Shown here in pieces: positions 1 to 12,900 of a DNA stretch of 64,000 nucleotides. The stretch comes from Sphaerolaimus hirsutus. Its lineage: Eukaryota > Nematoda > Chromadorea > Monhysterida > Sphaerolaimidae. The stretch is from assembly GCA_964036195.1 (NCBI GenBank), contig OZ038451.1:20968318-21032317 (forward strand), written 5' to 3'. A program made the translations under genes and the position numbers. Numbering within the stretch: the stretch's first letter is position 1; each line of letters begins with the position of its first letter. A model generated the notes under the pieces. The model saw only the letters and a list, made by a program, of their open reading frames with translations. It was not told the DNA's origin and did no database searches.

Positions 1-1678
1 GCGTGCCAATAATGATAAAGCATGCCTTTTTGTATTAAGATGAAAAAATCGTTGTTGTGAATAAGTTAACGTATAACATTATAACAGGGATGACTTTTTT
101 CAACTTTGTATGAAAATCGCATGCGTAAAAAAATTGTTGGCACATTTCCAGCGGGAACCACGCGTGCACGGTTAAAGTGACTGGAGTATAACTGTAATTG
201 CAGAACTGGAACCCCTGGAGCTGCCCCCAAAAATTTCAGCATCAATAAACTGCATTTCATCTGGAAGAAAAACCCTCTTTTGATGAAAATCATTTGTAAA
301 AATACATTTTCCGCTTTTCATCTATCCCTTATTTACAATCTATATGAAACACTACAGGAGTACAAATCTACAAGATATCAACTAGCAACTTTCCCATTAA
401 CACATTCATCAATCTTAAAAAACAACAATTAAATTCTAGATTTATCAATAAATTATCATAACCCAAATCCCCTTTGCACCCAGACCAAGATTCTTTCATC
501 CAAAAGCATAACAATGGGCCCCAATCAGTGTCTTCTCAAAGCCGGCAACAAAATCGGGAAACAAGTGGGACTATAACCTACCAAAGAGTGGACCAAAGAA
601 AGCCAGTAGTAGCAAAAAGTGGACATTTTCGGGTGAGACATACAAGAGGTAACAGGTGGGCAAGGCGTAGAAGAAGGATTACAGGTAGATTTTATTGTAA
701 TGTATGAAAGGGTTTTTGTGGGAAAGTGAAATTGGAAGGGTGAAAATGTTTGATCAGGGGTGGAGGGGCAGTTTGACACATTGTCAAGTGGCAAGATAAC
801 TGATGAGTTAAAAATATATGAAGCAGTAAGTGATAATATTGTCACTTTTCTCATCACTTACACATACCGTATTACCTCAAATATATGGGGTACTTATATT
901 GATTTTGTCAGTTTTTTCAGTGTTTCGATATACCTTACATTAGAGGGTACCTTATATTAGAGGTATACCTTATATTGTTTTCACCAAACTTTGCAAACAT
1001 ATTACCATCAGTGAACAACAATGCATTTCATTTTATAAAACTGGAACATAACAAAATGGCGAACCAGGCCTAATAAAAATTGACACAGATGTCTTGGTGC
1101 CCTTCCGCTCAATTTTCATCGTTGTCCACCATGTTTGGTAACGTTTTTCTAACGATTTTACACGTTTTGGCACGCAGCCAGCTGTCTTATATTAGAGGTA
1201 TAACTTATATTGGAGGTATGCCTTATATTGATGGTAATACAGTAAATATCAAGTGAGATAAGAGATTTTTGTTGTTAGAATGACAAGTAAAGTTATCATT
1301 CATCACATTTCTTGCGAAATATAGTTGCGCAGGCATGTTTTTCTCAGTTTTTGTTTTTTACTGTTCTGGCAGTTCCAAAACCAGATTTTTGTCAAGAGTT
1401 GGCAATTTTTAGTTGCCCAGTTTATGACAATTGCCATCATTGATTAAGGTTTGTTATCATTGATGATAGCAAAATGTAAACCAATTGTCAATGGCCAGTC
1501 CCACATACCGTAAAGTGACAAACAACTGTAACAGGCAACATTTCTCGATATCAAAGATCCTAAAAATTACCCTATTTAGAATTGAAAATTTATGGCCCAC
1601 CCATCAAACACTCAAAAAAAAAAACATCCACAAAATAAAAACAAACAACCTCAAAAACTCTCCCCCCCTTCAACCCAG
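1..1678. other. Intergenic, no supported gene; one TIR element inside
   Basis: No stretch here combines an open frame with credible splice borders and recognisable protein. Short open frames around 474-860 overlap on both strands and resemble nothing I know. The main content is the TACCGTATTACC inverted-repeat element at 865-1,244, listed separately. The rest is AT-rich sequence without visible structure. Confidence 0.5.
865..1244. mobile_element. TIR element with TACCGTATTACCTCAAATAT ends
   Basis: The left end reads TACCGTATTACCTCAAATAT and the right end, near 1,222-1,244, carries the degenerate inverse (TATATTGATGGTAATACAGTA with mismatches). The interior near both ends repeats the motif CTTATATTRGAGGTAT several times. 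No transposase frame is present, so this is non-autonomous. It looks like a relative of the TACCGTATTTCCTCGA family seen many times in the window, with a different sub-terminal repeat. Confidence 0.6.
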
Positions 1679-1802
1679 GCCGCGTTCTATTCGGCATCGA
1701 TTTCGCCGCGGCCAACAAGCGCACCTCGCGCGAGTCCAGCACCAGCTCGGAGCTGGTACCCGTGGACGACCCGCTCATCGTGTGCAGTTGCTACGAGCAC
1801 AG
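1679..1802 (+). CDS. Possible orphan coding exon, unknown protein
   Basis: After a pyrimidine-rich tract and CAG at 1,676-1,678, an open, unusually GC-rich segment encodes RVLFGIDFAAANKRTSRESS followed by TSSELVPVDDPLIVCSCYEH, up to a possible GT donor at 1,803. The base composition contrasts sharply with the AT-rich flanks and codon third positions are G/C-biased, as in the confirmed exons of the window. If the donor is not used, the frame stays open to a stop at 1,954-1,956 and adds a hydrophobic tail (GLLCWLGVSVVAAVNWTLVV), which would make this a terminal exon. I do not recognise the family, and no partner exon was found on this strand; the rest of the gene may lie left of the window. Confidence 0.4.
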
Positions 1803-2587
1803 GTGCAACGGGGGCAGACAGAGCAGGGGCACCCCCACGACTATGGGAGGTCCGGGGGGTCCCAGGGTGCAGGGGGGTACCAGGGGGTTGCTGTGCTGGC
1901 TGGGGGTTAGCGTTGTGGCGGCGGTGAATTGGACATTGGTGGTTTGGGCTAGATGAATGGTTTGGATGTATTGATGATATTTAAATAGATATGTATTTAA
2001 TTGTGTATTTTTTTGTATTTACATGTGGATGATTATTGCTGCCATTACCCTGTGATATTAGAATTGGTTAAAATGATGTTGGGAAAATGTATTTACATGT
2101 ACCTGGATAACACAAGAATTCTTGGTACTCTGACTGGTAAATTTCATAAACATTCCCTGAGCGAATATAAGCGTTTTATCATTTTTGGAAGTCTATAAAA
2201 ATGCAAAATCCACCATCCCAACATCTAATAAAAACGAAAAAAATGAAGATTATTTACCTGTTTCGCATTCAGAAAGCATCGCCATCTACATTTGTGTAAA
2301 AATTATCATTGTAACAGTGCATAATTGTAAATTCATTTTGTTGTATGATCACGATATGTTTTCGATTGAAACATTGCTCATTTCTGCACTGATTGGTTTG
2401 GTGTCATTACAAAAACATCAAAAACGTGATATGTAAAATGAGCACAGAGGAACGTGAACGCAATGATTAACATAAATTTAGAAGGATTTTATCCTTTTCA
2501 ACAATTCAACAAAAAGAAACAGTCTCCGAATTCGGGATAAATTCCGGACTACGGACTATGTACTGCTAAGCGTCGAGTAAAAAAAGA

Positions 2588-2977
2588 TACCGTAAATCCT
2601 CGAAACGTCCCCAGGGGAGTTATTTTTTCGTCAGAATATTTTGAGGGGGGAGTTAATCGAGGGGGGGGGAGTTATTCGAGGGGGGAGTTGTTTTTGTCGG
2701 AATATTCCGTACATAAATATGCACGTCGCCCTGTCGGATAAACATATTTTGTGTTATCAATACATAAATATAAACGTTGCACACGCTGCACTGCATTTGC
2801 ATTCGATGAATCAGACCAAGGCTTTTTTGGTCTGTCTGGCTTCATCGAAATGTTTTTTATGTGACATTGAAATGTTGCATCGATAACAGGGGGAGTTATT
2901 CGAGGGGGGGGGGGTTTCCTCATGCTCGCAAGAGGGGGGAGTTATTCGAGGGGGGACTTATTCGAGGATTTACGGTA
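2588..2977. mobile_element. TACCGTAAATCCTCGA inverted-repeat element
   Basis: The left end TACCGTAAATCCTCGAA at 2,588 is matched by its inverse TTCGAGGATTTACGGTA ending at 2,977. Flanking TA may be the target duplication. Sub-terminal sequence is a G-rich degenerate repeat built on GGGGGAGTTATTCGAGG. There is no transposase. This is the clearest full-length copy of a family that recurs at 3,588, 6,502, 15,609, 17,078, 18,300 and 33,681. Confidence 0.8.
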
Positions 2978-3392
2978 GGTAATTTAATACTTTTCCCGAA
3001 ATTCGTCACTTGACAAAGTGCCCGGTTGCACAAGAAATTCACTTCCATTCCGGTACTAATCGATTCAATTCGCCAATTTCAAACAGCTTCAAATCGCGGC
3101 CGCATCTGCGAAATGTTGCCGATACGGGAGGATTAACAATGTCTTTTTTCAAACATGAAACTGCAAAAATAACGGAAATTCGTAAAAAAAGATCCTCTCT
3201 TATGTATTTATAAATAGGTTTTTTCACTGTCAGCTGTCAGCTGAATATGCGTGAAAATTCACCCTCTTTTGGTATAACTACCCCCACAACATGAAATGAT
3301 GCACCCTAATGACAGAGTACGCGATCAATTTGAGAAAAGTTTTGTAGATATCGTATCTCCTCTAATTATCCACCACTAGAGAATCTGCGAAA

Positions 3393-3478
3393 ATATTAGG
3401 TTGTCAACTAAGTAACCTTAATTTTTTGCGTATGTGTGATCGCAAAAAATTAATGTTACTTAGTTGACAACCTAATAT
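3393..3478. mobile_element. 86-bp hairpin MITE
   Basis: Two arms of about 38 bases (ATATTAGGTTGTCAACTAAG and onward) are near-perfect inverted copies separated by about 10 bases (around TATGTGTGAT). Ends beginning TTAGGTTGTC next to TA resemble mariner/Tc1-type termini, so it may be a minimal mariner-derived MITE; that assignment is inference. One mismatch pair near the loop is the only disruption I see, which suggests a young or conserved element. Confidence 0.75.
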
Positions 3479-3587
3479 AATCCACCCGCCATAGTTGAAC
3501 CTGGGAAATATCACCCCCTAACAGTTTATTGCACGCTTACATACTTATGTCCCACGCAAAAACGCGCCGATGCAATACCTATCTATC

Positions 3588-3832
3588 TACCGTATTTCCT
3601 CGAAATAACCCCCCTCAAAATGGGCACTATGAATTTGTGGTCCGGGAAATGCATAACCGACGTTCAAAACACTTACTGTGTTACGTTAGAACATCGTTTA
3701 TACCATCTACATCCTTATAAAGGCTGTAAAAACTTATAAATGGTGGTTATTGTTGCATTTTTCACGTTTTTCTCTCAAAATTTTCACTCTGAAAAAATAA
3801 ACCCCCGGGGGGTAATTCGAGGAAATACGGTA
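3588..3832. mobile_element. TACCGTATTTCCTCGA inverted-repeat element
   Basis: TACCGTATTTCCTCGAAATA at the left end is matched by ATTCGAGGAAATACGGTA at the right end. The sub-terminal sequence is CCCCCC-rich, continuing the G/C-rich pattern of the family. The element lies 152 bases beyond the stop codon of the M16 gene, so it could fall in or next to its 3' untranslated region. Confidence 0.8.
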
Positions 3833-3983
3833 CCTAGCTACACACTTAAACACAGCAAAAAAATTTTTAACGATGCATTTTTATTGCATGAAACGTTTTT
3901 TAGAACAGTTCAAATTTGATTAACGATGACGTCTGGAGTGAGTATTTAATTCAGGAAACTGTATAACGTGAAGACCGCGGATA

Positions 3984-6900
3984 CTAAACACCCAAAACGT
4001 ACTTTTTGAAGCCCTTCATAGTTTTGGCCAACATTCTGGGCGGGCAGGTGACAGCCATGCCGGACATTTTCTGATCAAACAGCGAGGGTAGATATTTTCT
4101 TGCCACCGGCAGTAATTGGTCACTTTGCACGGCCATTATGCGATCACATTGTCGTTTGACTAATCCCTGAGTATTGATTGAGGGGTGTTTTATGTAGTGA
4201 TGTAAAAAGCGCCAAGACTTTGACACCAAGCGCCAAAAGCGCCAAAAGCGCCATGGCGCTTTTCCGACTCCCAGCGGCAAGCGCCAATGGCACCAAAGCA
4301 AAATGGCGCTTTTTGCTTTGGCGCTAGCGCCAGGTATTTTTTCCTGGCGCCGAAAAAAATAGCGCCTTGGCGCTTTTCATGCGCATGGCGCCAAGCGCCA
4401 ATGGTTCCACAGCAAGATATCGCCAAGCGCCATGGCGCTTTTTGCTCTGGCGCTACCGCCAGTCGCCAGCGCCATAGCGCTTTTACATCACTAGTAAAAA
4501 CCTGCAGTGGAAGTGAATATATTTACATGAAGTTCACTGACTACACTTTGCAATGAAGTCTACCATATACCATTGGAATAAAAAATCACAGAAATGCTTC
4601 TAATCACATTAGATCGATCGCAGTATCGGTGACCTTGTTTAAAAAATTTTTTCACGTGACAATATGGATATATTCTTTATAAAGCACGCAGACCAATTCC
4701 TTTTGCTGCAACGCACACAGCAGCGCCACGCGCATTCGGGCGCCAATGAAAAATAGCCCCAAAGGACCAAAGGTGCCTGTGTTTTGGCGCCAGCACCATG
4801 GCGCTGTTATATAAGGGGTGAGAAAGTTTGATGAAAGTTTTTCGACAGTGACAGGTAATTATGTTATAAACTTCTTGTCACTTAACAATACATTTTTTTG
4901 AAAATAAACTTTTAAAAGCTTGTCTAATCGAAACCGGAAATCTTCATTACACAGGCACAATGTACTACAGGTACACCCAATCCCACCCAAAATTCACCTT
5001 GTCCAGTCTCCTGACAAAAGCCATGAGCGACTCGTCGCTGGCGCAGTGCACGCTCGCCTCCCGCTCGATCAACTCGAAGACCAAACTGCGCCGCGCCGAG
5101 CTCACGTCCGCCGAGCTCGGCACACTGCCGCCCGACACGAAGCTCGTCTGGCAAATTGGGGGGATAATGATTGAGTGCATGCCTGTATGTAAATGTATAC
5201 AGCATGCAAAGATGCGAATTCAGTTTTCATGCGAATATACCAGGCGGCAGTCCCGGCCTCTAAAGTCATGTGTCAAATGTCATGTAAAATATCAATGAAA
5301 AAGACAAGATTTTATACTGGACTTTGCATGACATTTGACACTTTACAGGATCTGGGAATGGCACCATGTGACAGTCCCGCACACTGTTATTTTAAATCTG
5401 TACGACTTTCTATATAAATATAAAACACCACAGCACATTCTCACACACAAATATAAAACCTAACACAAAACAAATTCGAACAAATTACCCCCTCAAAAAA
5501 ACGCACCACGACTTTCCTAGTGCCCTCATAAGCAGCCACCGGCTGAGCACATCTATACAATTCCAACATAATCACACCCACATCGCTTTGCATCGCCAAA
5601 TTGGCACCATACGCCAGGCCATTGCCGCGTATTTTCTGCCACAGTGGCCCCTCGGTTTGAGTGAGAATTTGCGTGAACAGACGCAGGGGTGCCCAGTCGG
5701 GGTGCTCCTGGCCGTGGGGGGTGGCGCACCACTGGATTTTGTGGGGGTGGGGGCAATTTGAGTAGGTTGGAGTAGCAAGGTGTTTCAAATTTAAAATGAA
5801 CTGGAATAGACATATGTCATGCCATACACTAAAGGCCTAAAGGAACATCAAAATGTTTTCCACACAACAGATAACACTCACTATGGGTTCAATATGGCAC
5901 AGAATTTATCAGATGACTTTATGAAAATGTGGTAACTCTGATATGTATGAATAAAATCCTATACACCACAAAACTTACAAGAGCATAAAACATTGCGTGT
6001 AAAAGTACATAAATATTTGGCGCACCATACAAAATTGTATTCAAATAAAAAAATACATTCACACCTAAAAATTTCAATGCTTCAATTCACAAGAACCAGA
6101 GAATACCCACCAATCAAATTACTCACCACAAAAACATGACTAGATTCCTTCCCGCCAACAGCCATTATAGCGCCGCAATCCAGGGATCTCAAAGGATCAA
6201 TCAAAGTTGGCTCTTTTCCAAGCGGCGACAAAAGTTCACTTCTGACAATATCGGCACTTCCACGCGGAAAATACTTTTTCCAGGGATCCAACAAAGTGGA
6301 TTCATTACCTTTGGCATCACCATTCTCGTTGGCGCTGTGCCAAGAGGTTTGCTGTAGCATGTCCAAGTTGCACATGATGTGCACCGCCATGTTTGTGTCC
6401 GCCGTCAGAACGGTGTAGAGGTTTTGTAGACGATTTACAACAACCTGGGTGGGATTTTCTTAATTAACAATACAGTGTATGGGCTACAAATCGGAAAAAC
6501 CTACCATGGGTTATTCGAGAGGGGCTTAATCGAGGGGAGGGTTTTTTCGCCAGAAATTTTATGAAATTCCACATACCTACTCAATTGTTAGAAAAATCCA
6601 AGAACGACCTAGATGTAGAAGTGTTTCTATAGAAATATTCAAGTGTACCTATATATTTTGGTATAGACCATGTCCTAACGTGTGTTCTGCATTACACAGA
6701 TCACAAACTGCGATACTTGTATGTACATTCTCGCTAAACTCATTGTGGGTGGGGTATTTAGCGGGAATTATTATTTCCCCAGCTCATTCAGTACTTCGGG
6801 AGGGGGGGGGGGTAAATTCAAGGTTGGGTAAATTTAAGTGGGGGATAATTTGAGGAAATACGGTATCTGCCATGGGTCCCATTCCGCAGAAACAAGTGAC

Positions 6901-9900
6901 AAAAGAAGTGGTAAGAAAAGTTATAAGTGGTAAGTCAAGTGACGTAGTACGTATAAGTGACAAGTAGATTTATTACAAAGAAAAAACAGTGATAAAACGC
7001 AACAAAAAAAAAATGTAGTTGTCACCGTCCACTTGCGGAAATGTCACCAAGATGTATTTAGGTTTACTCACGGCATCTTTATTGTCGCCCTGTAAATCGC
7101 TCAGCATTTTCATCAGATTTTGTTCATTTTTCACCGGCTGCGCCATTGGAGGCAGGCTGCCTACAAATGCAAAGGGAAAACAAAATCGTTCACTTTCAAA
7201 TCAAACCATTCACAAAAAATACACTGTAGGAACCAATGGTCAAAATGGGACCAGGCCTTATTTATAATGCAGTTTTATTTTGGCGCCCTGGTGGGGTGCC
7301 ACTCCCAGACACTGTAAAATGCCAAATGTCATGCAAAGTATCGAAAGTCATGTAAAATTTCATGACTAATATCAAACGTCCAATAAAAACTTTTTTTATT
7401 ACATTTTACAGTAACTAGGGCCCCTGGGCGCCTGACGTAAAGGCCAACGCAGTAAAAAATGATAGCCGAGAAATATATGACATGAATTTGACATGACAGT
7501 GTCACATTGACAGATATGTACCCAACTTCACATGTGACGAACTGTTGCTTGAGAAAAATGATTGTCAAATTGTGCTGTGCAAAGTTATACCTATGTCAAA
7601 CTTGTCTGAGCCATGATTTTTTCAAATTAAGGTCCCATTTTTCAGGCTCAAAACAATCCTAGTGAAGACAAATTCCCGGCAGCCCAACAAAACAAACCTT
7701 CCTCATAAAGAAAACAGCCGGACAAAACTTCGGTCATCAAATGCGAGTCCCTTTTCTGGCTGGATATTTTTCCGAGTATTCGCTGCACAGCCACGGCGAC
7801 CCTATCGGCGTCGATCACCATTTGACGTAATAAACGGTGCAACCATAAAACCGCCTGGCTGTAGCGCTCGTAGCTGGTCTGCGTGGCGGGTAAAATGGCA
7901 AAAAAAAATTCGAAAATGAATGTATTTGAATTGAAAAAAATTCGAAAATTTGAAACTACCTTTGGAAAAAATCTAAATTCAAAGACATTTTAGAAAAAAA
8001 CACATCAAAACTTTAAACCCTTTTGTCCAGAGGGTTTACCAGTAGGCGAGGTCTAGTATGGGGGGTTAAAATATGGTTACACTCAAAACGCTCCTCCTCC
8101 ATCCTGAAAATTTTGTTTGGCTACACTAACCCGCTGCAAGGGAGTAAATAATTACCGTAATACCTTGAATACCCCTGTACCTCTGTCCGAATACCCCCCC
8201 CTTTAGAAACTCCATAGTATGACATTGTAAGGATTGTGGGTAGGCCACAATGAAAAGCAGCACAGATTTTGCAAAACAGTATAAAATATTTACAAAAACC
8301 TGAGCCAATTTACAAAAATCAAACGCATGATCAAGATATTTTACCCAGCAATAATCTGTTGATAAAGAAAATTCTGTTATAAAATGCCCCACCCCACAAA
8401 TTATGGCGACTAAACACCTTTAAGTATATTTATGTACCCAGCGAAAAATCCATCCACCGTAAATCCTAAAAATAGTTTCTCAGGGGTTCATCAGACCTAC
8501 GGTAATTGCGAGGGAACTATATTCAATGGGGAACTATCAAAAAAGCGGAAAACTGATCGAGGGTATACGATAGGCAAGCCCGCATAAAACAAACCATCAA
8601 TGAAAGCACAACGAAATGACCGTAATCCCCCAAATTGAGTTCAAACTCCACAGACTGTAAATCACACCGCAGAGCATTGACAACACTCTCATATGGAACA
8701 ATTGTGTCAGTGTCGGTGCGAAGGGGCGATTCAAACAGCATGCTAGTAAGCACTAAAAGCTCAGCTCGTTGTTGAGGGGTCAGGGGCCTGCGTGTTTTGG
8801 TGGACTATGTATGGTGAAAATGTGTTTGAGGGTCTAGATGTTTGCAGTGGCAAAATGGAATTTGCAAAATGATAAATGTATTCCGACCGTCAAATCTGCA
8901 AAACCCCATGAGAAAAACAACAAAAGGTTATATTCTTCTGGTCACATTACATCGCTATAACTACTAGAGTATTTCATTTTGGTGTAAAATTTGTCCCGTG
9001 TCGTGGCTTTATCCATCACAATTTCCCAAAAAATCTCGGGAGATTTATATTTTTTAAATGTAAGACAATGTAAAAAAATTAAAATTGATTTATCTTTTTT
9101 CTCCATCTTGCATTTTTTTATGAGATCATTCATATTTATGTATATTTACTCTGCGTTTTTCACAGACATTAAATTATATTTCATTCTTGAAGATTGTCTA
9201 AAATTATATTTTCTGAGAATCACCAATGTTTCGGAACGCTAGTCACAATAGCATGATAGCAAACTCAGCACAATCATTCAGACAGAGCAATACAGGCGTC
9301 AGAGTTGCAAGTGTAAATAATTGCGGCATACGAAAACTTTCCGCTATGGAAACCATTTTGCAAAACCATTGTGTGCAAATGAATTTACACTTTGCAGATG
9401 CAAGGGGCAAGCTTCAAATATCAGCATCAGGAAAAAAGTGACCTCACCTGCTATCAAACAGGACATTAATCGCCACGAAATTGGTCTGGCAATCATCCAA
9501 AATCACCGGCCAAGGCAATTCATTCACATCAAAAGCTTCACACACTTCACTTTTATCAGTTGCCGCCAAATTTGAGTAGGTTTTTATGCTATGAAATCGC
9601 AAATCATCCAAACTTTCCACCAGCATTCTGTTGAGAAATTCGGATGTTGGTTGATTCGCCTGGGGTGTGGTGCAAATGATTTATGGCGATCGAATGGCGC
9701 CATGGCGCTGGCGCCATTTGAGCAATGGCTCAATGGTAAGTGCGATTAATTGCGCCAGGTGTTTCTGGGCCGGTTTTGAAGTGCCATTGGCGCTTAACGC
9801 GAGGTGCCATATTATTTGATGGCGATATATGGTGCCCCCGGCACTGTTTTTCTTTGCGCTTTTCCAGCATTACACATGATGTCATTACACTTTCTAATGT

Positions 9901-12900
9901 AAAAATAATAAAAATTTCTGTAAAGCTAAGAACTTTTGAAAATATAAATGAAAAAATCCAACCTCATTCATCCGAACAGCCCGCTGCAACAATATGTCAC
10001 ACTCTTTCAAACCCCCCTCACCCAACTCATTTCTTCTCTTTTCTAAGCGGTTTTTCTCATCATTCATGAGTTTTTGGCTGTGTGCCAAACTGGGTTCAGC
10101 CATCACACACACATGGGGCACATTGGGGCCAATATACTTGGATAAAAGTGATGTCCAAAATGTGGCCTGTGCATTTGATTGCATGATGATTTGATGGTGG
10201 TATGAAAAATGCTAATTTTGTGACCACTTTTTAAGGTGGGGAAAAAGGTGAATTCATTTTCGATTTTTAAAATTTTAAAATTTAAAACTGACAAAAATAC
10301 GTATAGAACTTTCGAATTTATTCCAATAGATTATTGTATTTTAGTTTTTTTGTTTCATTTTAGTTTCAAGTGAGCACATTTGTATTTTCCCGCTATGAAT
10401 AGATCCGTGTGAAATTGATTTTCTATGTTTCGTTTTTGCCATTTTCGGTTGTTAGAAATTTTTTTTCAGAATTTTCTCGAAAAAACCGATATTCAATGTT
10501 TCTTACGCGGTGGAATAAAAACTCAAGTTCAAAAAAATATAACGAATTTTTGAAAAGTTTTTATTTTGCCATCCTTACACCGGTTTCTCATTTCTAAATA
10601 ATTGAACCCACCTCCTCCTTAGCCAACTGTTCAAACGTCCGTTTATCATTGAAACACTTTTCCATATATTCACTCGTTTCAAGGCCATACAGAAAATCGT
10701 GCGACATGCATTCTGACAGAATTTCGTGGGGTTCGCTTTCTTGACGCTGGAGGCACTCATTTTTTGCATGCTCCACAATGTTTCGTAGCTGTGAAATGAC
10801 GAAATTGAGCACGGTATGGTGTAATAAATGGTTATTCAGGAAATTGATGATAAAAACGTGTTTTTTACAGGCGCGTTTTTACCTTTTTATTCATTTTCAC
10901 CTTCTCACCACCGAGTTTACCCAGTAGATTCTAAATCACTATGTACCTAGTATTCAGCTATTCCGACTGTGTGTCTACCTATTTTTTTCCTTTCTATTTT
11001 AGTTATATCCCTTTTTGCCCTCTGAATTCCCCTTTTGCAAAACCAAAATGTTTGTTAACCCAAAATTTGTTAACCAAAATGTCTGCAAGGTGCCACACCT
11101 AAAATATCAACTTTAAATAAACACTCAAAATTTAAATAAATAAAAATTAAACCTCTCACCCTGTCCATATCAATTTCAATTTGGCCACTTTCCAAGGCAC
11201 CTAAAATTTCCATAAACTTTGGCCGAATTTCTTCCATTCGCTCAGTGGGCACCCCTGTGAAAGTGCACATTATCAGCGATCGCCAAAGATCACTCATTGA
11301 CATGTCGACCTTGAAATAAATAGAAAAATAAGTTTTTCACCTTGAAAAAAGCAAAAAAATTTTTTTTTCAAAAATTAAAAACATCATCTTCGCGCACCTT
11401 GCTGCACAATGGTTCAGGACATTGCACAAACGCTTTTTCCAATGGAGAGGCGGCATTCTCGGACAGATACTCAGTGAGAATATCTAGTGCACGTGCAGTG
11501 TACAAATCCTGCGTTATGGTCCGTTATTGTGGCGTCAAATGACCAAAAGAAAAAAACAACAACATCAAGTTTGAACGCCACTTTTTTACAACAAACGGTA
11601 TTTATAGTACTGAAAGAGTATTTACAACAAAGAGTACTGAACCTATCGCGCATTGTGCGACGTGACAAATTTCACTGACAGGCAAGCACTCGGGACCAGA
11701 GTTGTTAAAATACCGGTATTTTTGGAAAGTGTATTTACACTTACACTTACACTTTCCAAAAATACCAAATTTGGACCAAATTTAACCAAACAAATAAAAT
11801 CAAACGAACCCTGGCACAAGGTCCCGACCATCCAAAGCGGACAATCGTTCTCGTTTCGTCATCGCAAACGCACGCTATTTTTTCCACGACATTTTCCGCC
11901 AATGTCGGAATTTCGTATCTAAATGGTTGCGAAAAGTCGGCCATTTTCAACCCCCCTCCTGACGCCAAGGCGTCACTTTCAATTGACGACAAAATTTCCA
12001 AAATTTGATCTTGCTGCTGTGGGCTGACCCCCGTGACGAGAATGTGCATGTTGTCGAGATGGTAGAACTTTTTGTGGTAGGCGCGCACCTGTAGGGTGAT
12101 TTTTAAGGTTAATTTTTAGGTTCAGGTTCGGGGAATAGTAACCAAAATAATTTCCTCGGGATAGATAAATAAATAGCTGATGAGTTATCCCAGGAATAGA
12201 TAGATAGATAGCTGGAGCGTTCGGGGGTGACCCCGCATACTGAGCCCCTGTTCCGTTGACTAATGGACACATGAAAGAAACTGACGGGTTTCATTTTGCG
12301 AAGACGTAGGGGTATAGCTAGGGTGTCAAAAAAAATTTTTTACGGAAAACGGAAACGGAAATTTTTTTTCAGAGGCCGGAAAACGGAACGGAAAACCGAA
12401 AAAAATTTGCACTTGGCGGAAAACAGAAACGGAAAAAAATTTTCACTGGCCGGAAAACGGAAAAAGGGGCCGGAAAAACGGAAAAAATGAAATTTGCATG
12501 GTTACGGACAAATTTGCTGAAATTTTGCTAGAAAACAGATAAAATTTGCTGAAATTTTGCTGGGAACAATTTTTTTTACATAATTGACAATCTGTATGTA
12601 TTTTTCCCAGTTTGGCTGGAACAGAAAACAGAAAGTTGAGCCCAAAAAGGTAAAATGAGGCGGAAAAACAGAAAATTGAGGCAGAACACGGAAAAAAGGT
12701 GGAAAAACTGGAAATTAAGCCAGAAAACGGAAAAAAAGCGGAAAAACTGAAAAATTTTCCGGAAAACGGAAAAAAAAATTTCAGCAGCCAGAAAACGGAA
12801 AAAATTTGCCTGCGGAAAACGGAAACGGAAATTTGACACCCTGTATAGCTAGGATGTAGGGGAGCCGTATTTAGATCTAGATGAGTACTGGGTCTAGATG

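Larger units (their letters stand above)
1957..3983. other. Intergenic between orphan exon and M16 gene 3' end
   Basis: No gene is supported. The interval holds two TACCGTAAATCC/TACCGTATTTCC elements (2,588-2,977 and 3,588-3,832) and a compact hairpin element (3,393-3,478), each listed separately. ATTAAA about 40 bases downstream of the M16 stop codon (minus strand, near 3,945) could be its polyadenylation signal. Confidence 0.5.

Noticed and set aside
4190..4556. Overlapping frames rich in FGAFGA and APWRF
   Set aside because: They derive from the TTTGGCGCCA palindromic repeat, which is open on both strands by composition.
12296..12839. K/R-rich and F-rich open frames on both strands
   Set aside because: They are translations of degenerate GGAAAACGGAAA repeats inside the hAT-like element.
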